This document shows, piece by piece, positions 1-9,097 of a DNA stretch of 64,000 nt. A model generated the notes under the pieces. It saw only the letters and a list, made by a program, of their open reading frames with translations, did no database searches and was not told where the DNA came from. Positions within the stretch are counted from its first letter, which is position 1, and each line of letters begins with the position of its first letter. The stretch is taken from NCBI GenBank assembly GCA_944325305.1, contig CALUZO010000018.1, positions 39,718-103,717 on the forward strand, given 5' to 3'. Source of the stretch: an uncultured Rikenellaceae bacterium (GTDB lineage Bacteria; Bacteroidota; Bacteroidia; Bacteroidales; Rikenellaceae). Both the position numbers and the translations under genes were made by a program.

Positions 1-1
1 G

Positions 2-784
2 GGCGATCTTCTTGCAAAAATCAATGACAACCCTCTGAAAGCTGAACTTCAGAAATTGCAGGCACAGTTGCCGCTCGCCCAAGCCAGAGTCCAACGTCAG
101 CAAACCCTGCTGGAAAACGACGCAGTCAGCAAGGAATCGTTCGAATCGGTCTACACGGAACTCGAAAAACTCAATGCCGACATAGACCTCGTAAAAGCGA
201 AACTCGCTCAAACAGAACTCAGAGCACCCTTCGACGGACAGATAGGATTGCGCCAAGTCAGCGAAGGAACATACGTTTCACCTACGACGGTAATTTCCAA
301 AATCACCAAAATAACACCTCTCAAGGTCGAATTCTCAGTCAATGAAAGCCAGGCATACGACATCAAACCCGGTACCCCTCTGCAATTTTCATGGGGCAAC
401 GACCAGACAAAGTACGACGCAACCGTCTATGCCGTGGAACCACGTATAGACGAAAACCTCATGACGGTGATGATACGCGCAATATACCCAAATACCGAAG
501 GACATATCAAACCAGGACACTCGGCTACCATAGAACTGCGCCTCTCTCGTTATGAGAATACAATAGCCATACCGAGCCTTGCCGTCATAACCGAACTCGG
601 CAGTGACCAGGTCTACGTGTACAAAAACGGCAAAGCACAGGCCACAACCATCAAAAAAGGCATCCGAACCGAATCGCAGGTCCAGATACTCGACGGGCTC
701 TCGGTCGGCGACACTCTCATTACTACCGGTGTAATGCAGCTCAGAAACGGCATGGACGTCAAACTGAACGAACTCAGCAAATAA
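2..784 (+). CDS. RND efflux periplasmic adaptor (MFP), 5' end cut by window
   Basis: Partial. The frame is open from base 2, so the N-terminus (signal peptide, first hairpin strand) lies outside the window; the TTG at 56 is internal. The visible part starts in the lipoyl/coiled-coil hairpin (about residues 1-75 of the fragment, rich in Q/E/K heptads). It continues into the beta-barrel domain (ELRAPFDGQIG is the typical end of the lipoyl half) and the membrane-proximal domain, ending KLNELSK. HlyD/AcrA-family adaptors join an inner-membrane RND pump to an outer-membrane TolC channel. The pump gene follows after 16 bases and the TolC gene after that, so this is the first visible gene of a classical tripartite operon. 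Substrate unknown. Confidence 0.93.
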   Translation, partial: GDLLAKINDNPLKAELQKLQAQLPLAQARVQRQQTLLENDAVSKESFESVYTELEKLNADIDLVKAKLAQTELRAPFDGQIGLRQVSEGTYVSPTTVISKITKITPLKVEFSVNESQAYDIKPGTPLQFSWGNDQTKYDATVYAVEPRIDENLMTVMIRAIYPNTEGHIKPGHSATIELRLSRYENTIAIPSLAVITELGSDQVYVYKNGKAQATTIKKGIRTESQVQILDGLSVGDTLITTGVMQLRNGMDVKLNELSK

Positions 785-800
785 CAGGAGGAGAGGTACT

Positions 801-3800
801 ATGACATTATCGGAAATAAGTATCAGAAGACCCGTCCTTTCCACGGTTTTCATATTAATCATATTCCTTTTGGGATTAATCGGATACCGCTACATTGGTG
901 TCAGGGAATACCCAAATACCGACAACCCGATAATATCGGTAACAGCCAGCTACCCAGGTGCAAATGCCGACGTTATCCAAAACATGATAACCGAGCCTCT
1001 CGAAGCAAGTCTGAACGGTATTCCCGGTATCCGGTCGTTAACGAGTTCGAGTAGCCAGGGTTCAGCACGCATCAAGGTCGAATTCGAACTCGATGTCGAT
1101 CTGGAAACGGCAGCCAACGACGTACGCGACCGTGTATCGCGTGCCCAGCGACAATTACCACGCGATGCAGACCCTCCTACGGTTTCTAAAGCCGATGCCG
1201 ACGACCAGCCAATCATACAGATATCGGTGCGCAGCGAGACCCGCTCACTCATGGAAGTGAGCGAAATAGCCGAACTTACGGTCAAGGAACAGTTGCAGAC
1301 CATTAACAATGTAAGCTCTGTTGACATCTGGGGCGAAATGCGCTACTCCATGCGCCTGTGGCTCGACCCCATGAAGATGGCGGCCTACAAAGTCACCCCC
1401 ATAGAAGTCAAGAACGCCGTTGACCGCGAGAACGTTGAACTTCCATCCGGTTCGATCGAAGGCAACCAGATCGACCTTTCGATACGTACACTCGGGCTCA
1501 TGAAATCTCCCGAGGAATTCAACAACCTCATAATCCGCGAGGACAATAACCGCATAATCCGTTTCCGCGACATAGGCACAGCCGAAATAAGTCCTGAAAA
1601 CGTGCGCAACCTTTCGATGGTCAACGGTCTGCCTACGGTGAACGTGGTCATAATACCGCAGCCCGGAGCCAATCAGATAGAGATATCCGACGAAGTACAG
1701 CGCCGAGTCGCCCTCATGGAAAAAGACTTGCCGGATGACGTACAGCTCGACATCATTATGGATAATACGAAGTTCGTAAGGGCTTCGATAGCTGAAGTGG
1801 AAGAGACCATTATCGTCGCCTTCATACTCGTGACGATCATAATCTTCCTCTTCCTCCGCGACTGGCGCGTGACGCTCATTCCGGTAGTGGTGATCCCGGT
1901 TTCGCTCGTAGGCTCCTTCTTCGTAATGTACCTATTCGGATTCTCTATAAACGTCCTATCCATGTTGGCCGTCGTACTGGCCGTAGGGCTCGTTGTAGAC
2001 GACGCCATAGTGGTGGCGGAAAATATTTACGTGAAGATAGAGCAAGGTATGCGGCCTCTCGATGCAGGTATCGAGGGATCGAAAGAGATATTTTTTGCCG
2101 TCATCTCCACCACAATCACTCTCGTTGCGGTGTTCTTCCCGATAATCTTCCTGAGCGGTACGACCGGGAAACTATTCAAGGAGTTCAGTATCGTTATCTC
2201 CGGAGCGATAATCATATCGGCGTTCGTGGCCATAACGTTCACTCCGATGCTCGCCACCAAAATGCTCAAACGGCGCGACCGAAAGAACTGGTTCTACCGC
2301 GTCACCGAGCCGTTCTTCGACGGCATGATCCGCGGATACGGACGTTCGCTCGCTTTCTTCCTGAAGCATAAATGGATGACATGGCCCATTATCATAGCTA
2401 CGATAGTGGCGATCTTAATGCTATTCAGTCAGTTGCCTTCCGAGATGGCCCCGCTCGAAGACAGATCGCAGATCACTGCGCGAATCACTGCACCCGAAGG
2501 AGCTACTTTCGAATACATCAGAGATTATACCGCCCGTATATACAACATTGTGGACTCCGTCGTACCGGAACGTGAGGTGAATGCCATGATGGCCCGTAGC
2601 GGTTCCGGTAATATAACGATACGCCTGCCCGACATCAAGAAGCGCGAACGCAGCCAGATGGAGATAGCTGCAGCTCTATCGGCTGCGGTCAAGGATGAAA
2701 CGGCAGCCCGAACCTTCATCCAACAGCAATCGACATTCGGCGGACGACGCGGCGGCTTCCCGGTACAGTACGTCATCCGCGCAAACAACATCGAAGACCT
2801 CGAAAGAGTTCTCCCGACCTTCATGGACAAGGTAAATACCAATCCTGTCTTCCAGGTAGCGGACGTAGACCTGAAATTCACCAAGCCCGAAATCCAGATC
2901 GAGATAGACAGGGAAAAAGCCAAGATGCTCGGTGTAAGTACATCGGACATCGGCCAAACACTCCAGTATGCACTCAGCGGTCAGCGCATGGGCTACTACT
3001 ACATGAACGGCAAGCAGTATCAGATAGTCGGCGAAATCAACCGCCAACAACGCAATACGCCCGTCGACCTTAAATCCATATACCTGAAGAACGACCGCGA
3101 TGAGATGATACAGATGGACAATATCGTTCAGCTCAAAGAAACCGTCGCACCGCCTACACTGTACCGCTACAACCGTATGGTGTCCGCCACGATCTCGGCC
3201 AGTCTCAACAACGGCTATACCATCGGGCAGGGTCTCGACGAAATGGACAAAATAGCTGACGAGGTACTCGGCGACGGATTCCAGACCACGCTCGCCGGAG
3301 AATCTAAAGAGTTCAGGGAAAGTTCGTCGAGTCTTGCGTTCGCATTCATACTGGCGCTTCTGTTGATCTTCCTGATCCTGGCTGCGCAGTTCGAAAGTTT
3401 CAAGGACCCGTTGGTCATAATGTTCACCGTACCGCTGGCAGTCGTAGGCGCACTGCTTTTCATGTGGCTCAACGACATCACCTTCAACATTTACAGCCAG
3501 ATCGGTATAATCATGCTTATCGGACTGGTCGTGAAAAACGGTATACTTATCGTGGAATTCGCCAACCAACGACAGGACGCCCAACTAAACAAACTCGATG
3601 CGATAGAAGGCGCTGCAGTACAACGCCTGCGTCCTATCCTTATGACCAGTTTCTCATCGATTCTGGGACTTCTGCCACTGGCAATGGCTTCCGGCGAAGG
3701 CGCCAACGGACGTATAGCCATGGGTACAGCCGTTATCGGCGGTCTCATATTCTCGACGCTGATAAGCCTTTACATAATTCCGGCGATGTATATGTATATT

Positions 3801-3893
3801 TCCACCGACCGCCATAAAAAACGTCGTAAAGCGGAAATACTCGACAAAAAAGAACAAATCCGCAACGAAAAGCTAAAAACATCAAAAGCATGA
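801..3893 (+). CDS. RND multidrug efflux pump, inner-membrane permease (AcrB/MexB type)
   Basis: 1030 aa, the usual length for hydrophobe/amphiphile RND exporters. It begins with the typical N-terminus (SIRRPVLSTVFILIIFLLG, first membrane helix) and has two large periplasmic loops and two membrane blocks (roughly residues 335-540 and 855-1005). Proton-relay aspartates D400 and D401 sit in GLVVDDAIVVAEN, the equivalent of AcrB D407/D408. Start: ATG at 801 preceded by AGGAGGAG at 786-793, an unusually strong ribosome-binding site for a Bacteroidetes gene. Its stop overlaps the TolC gene start by four bases. Proton-driven drug or bile-type export is inferred from the family only. Confidence 0.96.
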   Translation: MTLSEISIRRPVLSTVFILIIFLLGLIGYRYIGVREYPNTDNPIISVTASYPGANADVIQNMITEPLEASLNGIPGIRSLTSSSSQGSARIKVEFELDVDLETAANDVRDRVSRAQRQLPRDADPPTVSKADADDQPIIQISVRSETRSLMEVSEIAELTVKEQLQTINNVSSVDIWGEMRYSMRLWLDPMKMAAYKVTPIEVKNAVDRENVELPSGSIEGNQIDLSIRTLGLMKSPEEFNNLIIREDNNRIIRFRDIGTAEISPENVRNLSMVNGLPTVNVVIIPQPGANQIEISDEVQRRVALMEKDLPDDVQLDIIMDNTKFVRASIAEVEETIIVAFILVTIIIFLFLRDWRVTLIPVVVIPVSLVGSFFVMYLFGFSINVLSMLAVVLAVGLVVDDAIVVAENIYVKIEQGMRPLDAGIEGSKEIFFAVISTTITLVAVFFPIIFLSGTTGKLFKEFSIVISGAIIISAFVAITFTPMLATKMLKRRDRKNWFYRVTEPFFDGMIRGYGRSLAFFLKHKWMTWPIIIATIVAILMLFSQLPSEMAPLEDRSQITARITAPEGATFEYIRDYTARIYNIVDSVVPEREVNAMMARSGSGNITIRLPDIKKRERSQMEIAAALSAAVKDETAARTFIQQQSTFGGRRGGFPVQYVIRANNIEDLERVLPTFMDKVNTNPVFQVADVDLKFTKPEIQIEIDREKAKMLGVSTSDIGQTLQYALSGQRMGYYYMNGKQYQIVGEINRQQRNTPVDLKSIYLKNDRDEMIQMDNIVQLKETVAPPTLYRYNRMVSATISASLNNGYTIGQGLDEMDKIADEVLGDGFQTTLAGESKEFRESSSSLAFAFILALLLIFLILAAQFESFKDPLVIMFTVPLAVVGALLFMWLNDITFNIYSQIGIIMLIGLVVKNGILIVEFANQRQDAQLNKLDAIEGAAVQRLRPILMTSFSSILGLLPLAMASGEGANGRIAMGTAVIGGLIFSTLISLYIIPAMYMYISTDRHKKRRKAEILDKKEQIRNEKLKTSKA

Positions 3894-5236
3894 AGCGTAT
3901 AATGATATTCAGTGCGGCTTTGCTGTTTCCGTTATTGACGAACGCAGAGGAATCCAAGCCGGCAACCGCAAGCACCGAAATGCATTTATCCTTGCAGCAA
4001 TGCCTCGCCATAGGACTCGAAAACAATTACGACCTGCGCATAATACGCCAGCAGCAGGAGATATCCGACAATAATGCCACTCGCGGTAACGCCGGATATC
4101 TGCCTACGCTCGATTTGTCGTCATCATACAGCGGCACCGTCAACAATACCAAACAGAGCCTGCGTGACGGAGGTACGAACACGAGCAATGGCGTCAACAA
4201 CAACACTCTCAACGCAGGCCTCGATCTTAACTGGACGGCATTCAACGGGTTCAGCGTGCAGACCACCTACAAACGTCTGAAAGAACTCCAGGCAGTGGGC
4301 GAACTCAACACCAGAATGACGGTCGAAGATTATGTCGCTACACTTGCCGCAACCTATTACAGCTATATCAACCAGCTCATCAGCATCAGCAACATGAAAC
4401 GCTCCATCGATCTTTCGAGAGAACGCTTCCGCATAGCCCAACTCAGTTACTCGATAGGCGTCTTCTCAAGACAGGAATACCAGCAGGCTCAACTCGACCT
4501 GAATGCAGATGAATCCACACTCCTAACGCAATACGAGACGATGCATACGCTGCGCACCAGTCTGAACCAACTTATGGGTATTGACGACATGGATCTGCCC
4601 GTCATGCCAGCCGATACGATCATCGTTTTCGAAACCGGACTGCAAAAAAGCGACATACAGTCCAGCATGCTAAACGACAATGTCTACCTTCTCGTGGCAG
4701 AAAGAGAAAAAGACATAAGCGGGCTGGACATCAAACTGGCAAAAAGCAGCAGCTATCCCTACTTGCGCGTAAACACCGGGTACGGATACACCAAGAACTG
4801 GTACGGAAGCGGTACCAACGAGGCACAGCGTACGATGGGGCTGAATTACGGAGTCTCGCTCGGGGTAACACTTTTCGACGGTATGAACAGACGCCGGGAG
4901 ATACGTAACGCGGAAAAAGAGGCGGAAATAAGCGAATTGTCTTACATGCAGACACAGCAGGAACTGCAAAAGGAACTGTCCGACACATGGATGGCATATA
5001 CCAACAACATGAAACTCGCCACAACCGAACGCAGCAATGTAGAACTTGCAAGGGACAACTACCGCATAACGATGGAAAATTACAAGGAGGGACAACTCTC
5101 CGGGTATGAACTGCGCGCAGCACAGGTATCGCTGCTCGATGCCGAAGAACGTCTGGTATCGGCCGAATACGACACCAAACTGTGCGAAATCACACTGATG
5201 CAAATAGCCGGCCGGATTCTGCAATATCTGGAATAG
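3890..5236 (+). CDS. TolC-family outer-membrane efflux channel
   Basis: 448 aa. N-terminal signal peptide (MKRIMIFSAALLFPLLTNAE), then two repeated outer-membrane-efflux-protein halves dominated by long alpha-helical stretches (residues about 135-230 and 335-445) alternating with short beta strands such as GYGYTKNWYGSG. It overlaps the pump gene by ATGA, so translation is probably coupled. It is the outer-membrane exit duct of the preceding RND pump and adaptor. No obvious terminator follows directly, and the 214 bases to the next gene hold nothing I can name. Confidence 0.93.
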   Translation: MKRIMIFSAALLFPLLTNAEESKPATASTEMHLSLQQCLAIGLENNYDLRIIRQQQEISDNNATRGNAGYLPTLDLSSSYSGTVNNTKQSLRDGGTNTSNGVNNNTLNAGLDLNWTAFNGFSVQTTYKRLKELQAVGELNTRMTVEDYVATLAATYYSYINQLISISNMKRSIDLSRERFRIAQLSYSIGVFSRQEYQQAQLDLNADESTLLTQYETMHTLRTSLNQLMGIDDMDLPVMPADTIIVFETGLQKSDIQSSMLNDNVYLLVAEREKDISGLDIKLAKSSSYPYLRVNTGYGYTKNWYGSGTNEAQRTMGLNYGVSLGVTLFDGMNRRREIRNAEKEAEISELSYMQTQQELQKELSDTWMAYTNNMKLATTERSNVELARDNYRITMENYKEGQLSGYELRAAQVSLLDAEERLVSAEYDTKLCEITLMQIAGRILQYLE

Positions 5237-5450
5237 CGGACTACGACACAAACGCTCCCAAAACAGCGATACAGCCAAACGCATCGGATCACTGCAAGCC
5301 TTTTCTGCCGGCAGCCGCGTACATCCGCGACACATCCATGCAACACCGCCGGCAGAGAGACTGACAGTCTGCCTAAACGACATAAAAACGAAACAGAAAG
5401 ATTCGGAACGGTTTTTGCAGATCAACCATAACAGCAAAACACAAAAGATC

Positions 5451-5726
5451 ATGAATTACGAGATCACTCACAATAAGGATACCCACCGTTTCGAAACTAT
5501 CGTCGAGGGCTGTATCGGCTACGTGGAGTATCATCCGTACCAGGGGACAATCGACATCGTGCACACCATAGTCCCGGCCAAAATAGAGGGACGCGGCGTT
5601 GCGGCGGCACTTGTCAAGGCAGTTTATGAATACGCCAGAGAGAACGACCTGAAGGTCATCCCGTCATGCTCTTACGCCATGATCTGGAGCAAACGTCACC
5701 CCGAATACAACGAGACAACGGTATAA
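5451..5726 (+). CDS. Small GNAT-family N-acetyltransferase (COG2388/YjdJ type)
   Basis: 91 aa. Short Gcn5-type fold: beta strands, then the acetyl-CoA-binding loop IEGRGVAAALV (about residues 46-56) and a C-terminal segment VIPSCSYA..KRHPEY typical of the COG2388 subfamily. The ATG at 5451 is chosen over an upstream in-frame codon at 5415 because family members start just before the first strand (MNYEITHNKD). The substrate of this subfamily is unknown. It lies between the efflux operon and the Hdr-like operon and is probably its own unit, since a hairpin terminator follows. Confidence 0.85.
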   Translation: MNYEITHNKDTHRFETIVEGCIGYVEYHPYQGTIDIVHTIVPAKIEGRGVAAALVKAVYEYARENDLKVIPSCSYAMIWSKRHPEYNETTV

Positions 5727-5780
5727 CTGCACAACCCTAAATTAGGTATAAATACCTATCTGAAATACGAATTCTCACCA

Positions 5781-5808
5781 CCCATGCTTCCCGGAGCATG
5801 GGTTATTT
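5781..5808 (+). terminator. Intrinsic terminator after the GNAT gene
   Basis: CCCATGCT (5781-5788) pairs with AGCATGGG (5795-5802), loop TCCCGG, followed by TTATTTTT. It separates the GNAT gene from the Hdr-like operon. Confidence 0.75.
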
Positions 5809-5902
5809 TTGTTGGGTGAATAGTGTGCCCTTTCCGCAACCTCAATGCAATCGACACAACCGAGGCCGGGAACAAAACACAACGGGACACAAACCAAACG
5901 AA

Positions 5903-6604
5903 ATGGGGAAATATTTTGATAAATTGATGGAAGACGTGCGCATGCGCGAAGGGCTGACCTCGTGCATGAACTGCGGCGTCTGTACCGGTGTATGTCCATC
6001 GGCCGAATTTTACCATTACGATCCGAGACAGATAGTAAGCATCGTCCAGACCAAGGACGACGACGCCATAGAAGAGCTGCTGCGCAGCGATACGCTGTGG
6101 TACTGCGGCGAATGCATGTCTTGCAGACCTCGCTGCCCACGCGGCAATACCCCGGGATATGTCATCCAGGCACTACGCAGGCTCTCGCAGGAACTTGGCT
6201 TCTTCGTAGAATCGGAAAAAGGCCGTCAGCAACTTGCCCTTAAACGGACGATCGGAGAAAGCATTCTCGAAACAGGATTCTGCATATATCCCAAACTGAT
6301 TTCGCCGCAAATGCATCCCGAACAGGGTCCGGTATGGGAATGGATATATGAAAACGATACCAATGTTTACCCTCAATTCACCCCCTCGTACAGAACCCTG
6401 GGCACAGGCGCACTGCGCAAGATAGACGATGACACGATGGGCGAATTACACCGCATATTCGAGGTGAGCGGCGGGAAAAGATTTTTCGATCTCATAGAAG
6501 AGCATTCCGAACGCAAAGCCAAAGAAATGGGTTACGAAAGTGCCGACCACGAATACTTTATCGATATTTACACGTCCAATTCTGGCGGCCACACTCTGCA
6601 ATAA
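5903..6604 (+). CDS. HdrC-like two [4Fe-4S] electron-transfer protein
   Basis: 233 aa from the ATG at 5903 (MGKYFDKLMEDVRMREGL). An upstream in-frame ATG at 5798 lies next to the terminator and gives an unlikely N-terminus. Two classic CxxCxxCxxxCP motifs (CMNCGVCTGVCP near residue 20 and CGECMSCRPRCP near residue 70) bind two cubane clusters, followed by an alpha-helical region as in heterodisulfide reductase subunit C. The C-terminal 130 residues are longer than in minimal HdrC. First gene of a five-gene Hdr-like operon. The physiological disulfide or acceptor is not revealed, as nothing in the window suggests CoM/CoB. Confidence 0.88.
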   Translation: MGKYFDKLMEDVRMREGLTSCMNCGVCTGVCPSAEFYHYDPRQIVSIVQTKDDDAIEELLRSDTLWYCGECMSCRPRCPRGNTPGYVIQALRRLSQELGFFVESEKGRQQLALKRTIGESILETGFCIYPKLISPQMHPEQGPVWEWIYENDTNVYPQFTPSYRTLGTGALRKIDDDTMGELHRIFEVSGGKRFFDLIEEHSERKAKEMGYESADHEYFIDIYTSNSGGHTLQ

Positions 6605-6681
6605 CGCAGAGAAAACGCACACCCAACCCAAAATTGGTACACGCTCGCAACACGATTAACGGCTGAAAAGAATTTAACACC

Positions 6682-7767
6682 ATGAAACGAAACAGCTGGC
6701 AGGAATACCAGAAAGAGATAGCAGACGACAACTATTATTATGTCCGCAGCTGCATCCGGCAGAATTTTTTCCCGGGTTCGGAAAAGGCATTCCTCGACAT
6801 CATGCGCAACGATGTCGGAAAGAACGTAATCGAAGAGGCAACCCATACCTCATGCACAGGAATAGGCTACCATTCCGACATAGTGCCGATGGAGACCATC
6901 ATGACGGTCGTGGCACGCCAGTTCGCACTAATGACCGAGGCCGGATTCGAGAATTTCACGAGTTCGTGCATCACCTCTTTCGGCATATATACCGAGATGC
7001 TCGAAACATGGAACGAATTCCCAGAAACCGAAGAGAGAACACGCGAATATCTCTACAAAGCTACGGGCCGCGAATTCAAGAAACCTAAAAACCTCGCGCA
7101 TACATCCGACGTAATGTTCAAACATCGCGAGGCCATAGCAGCAAAGATGAAAAAGCCGCTCATAAACGTCTTCACCGGAAAACCGCTGCGTGTCGTCGAA
7201 CACATCGGATGCCACTACGCCAAACTTTTCCCGAAAAAAGGAGTAGGCGGCTCGGAATTCCCCTATGTGCTTGCCGGCATGATCGAATCGTGGGGCGGAG
7301 AGGTCGTCGATTACCCAGAACGCAGGCACTGCTGCGGATTCGGGTTCCGCAATTACATCGTGCAGGCAAACCGAGGATTCTCAGTGGCAAACTCGCACAA
7401 GAAACTGGAGTCGATGAAACCATACAAACCCGATTTCATCGTCACCAACTGCCCCGGCTGCTCCATGTTCCTCGACAAATGGCAATATACCATAGCCGAA
7501 ATGGAGGGTAACACGTACGGACAGGACGGACGCGGTATCCCGGTGCTGACATATGAGGAAATGGCAGGACTCGTACTCGGATACGACCCATGGCAGCTCG
7601 GCATGCAGATGCATCAGGTCGACGTGGAACCGCTGCTCGACAAGATGGGAGTAGTTTACGACCCGGCCGCAAAATACCTCGGCCCCAACGGCAAATTCAT
7701 CGGCAATCCCGAGCTCGCATCCGTTAACCTCAACTGCACACCAACACCCACAATGCGCACCCTATGA
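6682..7767 (+). CDS. HdrB-like CCG-domain protein
   Basis: 361 aa. The C-terminal CCG domain is complete: HIGCHYAK, then RRHCCGFGF, then TNCPGCSMF, matching Cx~35CCx~36CxxC, which in HdrB ligates a non-cubane [4Fe-4S] pair. The N-terminal CCG domain is degenerate: VRSCIRQN is kept, but the CC pair reads SCTG and the final CxxC reads SCITS. Start ATG 6682 is 77 bases after the HdrC-like gene. The stop overlaps the HdrA-like start by ATGA. In characterised systems HdrB is the disulfide-reducing subunit; the substrate here is unknown. Confidence 0.88.
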   Translation: MKRNSWQEYQKEIADDNYYYVRSCIRQNFFPGSEKAFLDIMRNDVGKNVIEEATHTSCTGIGYHSDIVPMETIMTVVARQFALMTEAGFENFTSSCITSFGIYTEMLETWNEFPETEERTREYLYKATGREFKKPKNLAHTSDVMFKHREAIAAKMKKPLINVFTGKPLRVVEHIGCHYAKLFPKKGVGGSEFPYVLAGMIESWGGEVVDYPERRHCCGFGFRNYIVQANRGFSVANSHKKLESMKPYKPDFIVTNCPGCSMFLDKWQYTIAEMEGNTYGQDGRGIPVLTYEEMAGLVLGYDPWQLGMQMHQVDVEPLLDKMGVVYDPAAKYLGPNGKFIGNPELASVNLNCTPTPTMRTL

Positions 7768-8768
7768 CGAAAAAAGTTATCATAATAGGCGGAGGTCCCG
7801 CAGGGATGCAGACAGCCGCATCGCTCCTGGAAATGGGCATCAAACCAACCATAATCGAAAAATCGGACAGGATCGGCGGCAAACTCAACGACTGGCATAA
7901 ACTGTTCCCATCGTTCACCCCGGCGCACGAAGTACTGGAGAGCCTGAAACAAAAGATGAAAGAGGCACGAGTCATTACCGGCACAACAGTGGAACAAATA
8001 AATAACGAAGGGGTATCGCTCAACGACGGCAGCATAATGGAGGCAGATGCCGTAGTCGTAGCCTCGGGTTTCAACCTTTTCCGGGCAGAACTCAAGGAGG
8101 AGCTCGGATATACCATATACGACAACGTATACACCACAGTCGACATAGAACGAATGCTGAACGAAGGGGAAGTGGCAATGAAGGACGGCCGCACACCCCA
8201 ACGTATCGCATTCCTGCACTGCGTGGGTTCGCGCGACGAGAAGGTCAACCAACGCCACTGCTCGAAGGTTTGCTGTGTGACAGGGGTAAAACAGGCCATG
8301 GAACTCAAAGGGATGTTCCCTCAGGCGGAGGTCTACAACTTCTACATGGACATACGCATGTTCGGACCGGGCTACGAAGAGATGTACCGCAGGGCACAAG
8401 AAGAATTCAACATCCATTTCGTACGCGGACGCATCTCCGAGGCGAGCGAAACCATCGACCGCAGAGTGCAGATCAAGGCAGAAGACACCCTAATAGGGCG
8501 CCCGCTGAAAATGACCGTCGACATGCTCATCCTTATCGTAGGGATGACCCCGGGCGAAAGTAACCGCGAATTTTCGAAAACTAACGGCATCGAGCTGCAA
8601 CCGAGCGGATTCGTAGCCCCGGCCGACAACTTTACACGCAACACTTGTTCCAACGCGAAGAATATCTTCTACGCAGGAACCGTCACCGCACCCAAGAACA
8701 TAGGCGAAAGCATAAACGAAGGAGCTGTGGCAGCACAACAGGTCGCAAAATATTTAAAAGGATTATAA
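7764..8768 (+). CDS. HdrA-like FAD-dependent oxidoreductase (short form)
   Basis: 334 aa. FAD-binding Rossmann motif GGGPAGMQTAASLLE at the N-terminus. The HdrA-type cysteine signature CVGSRD..HCSKVCC lies near residues 150-170, and a closing FAD motif IFYAGTVTAPK near residue 300. It is much shorter than methanogen HdrA (about 650 aa) because the accessory ferredoxin domains are absent; these are likely supplied by the two separate HdrC-like proteins. Overlaps both neighbours (ATGA upstream, TAATG downstream), indicating coupled translation. Bifurcation cannot be claimed from sequence. Confidence 0.88.
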   Translation: MTKKVIIIGGGPAGMQTAASLLEMGIKPTIIEKSDRIGGKLNDWHKLFPSFTPAHEVLESLKQKMKEARVITGTTVEQINNEGVSLNDGSIMEADAVVVASGFNLFRAELKEELGYTIYDNVYTTVDIERMLNEGEVAMKDGRTPQRIAFLHCVGSRDEKVNQRHCSKVCCVTGVKQAMELKGMFPQAEVYNFYMDIRMFGPGYEEMYRRAQEEFNIHFVRGRISEASETIDRRVQIKAEDTLIGRPLKMTVDMLILIVGMTPGESNREFSKTNGIELQPSGFVAPADNFTRNTCSNAKNIFYAGTVTAPKNIGESINEGAVAAQQVAKYLKGL

Positions 8769-9094
8769 TGGACTTCGGTTTCAGCATAAGCCGCCCAAGG
8801 GCGATCGACCTCGACAAGAACGATCTGAGCATTTCGCGCAATGCCCTCAAAAAAATGCCCGAATTCCAGGCATGTATAGGATGCGGCGGCTGCACCGCAA
8901 CCTGCACGGCAGGCAATCTGACCCAATTCAATTTTCGCAAAGTGCATACGCTCGTGCGGCGCGGGGACTACCAAAACGCCTACGACGAAATGAACAAATG
9001 CATGCTTTGCGGCAAATGCCGTCTCGTATGTCCGCGCGGCATCAATACCCGCGGAGTGGCGATGATGATAAAACGCCTTCTGAGCGAATACTAA
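8768..9094 (+). CDS. Second HdrC-like 4Fe-4S dicluster protein
   Basis: 108 aa starting at the ATG in TAATG (8768), one base overlapping the HdrA-like stop. Two cysteine motifs: CIGCGGCTATC (near residue 38) and CMLCGKCRLVCP (near residue 79). This is a minimal HdrC without extra domains, distinct from the longer HdrC-like protein encoded at 5903. It probably passes electrons between the HdrA-like flavoprotein and the membrane HdrD-like protein that follows 3 bases downstream. Confidence 0.88.
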   Translation: MDFGFSISRPRAIDLDKNDLSISRNALKKMPEFQACIGCGGCTATCTAGNLTQFNFRKVHTLVRRGDYQNAYDEMNKCMLCGKCRLVCPRGINTRGVAMMIKRLLSEY

Positions 9095-9097
9095 ACC

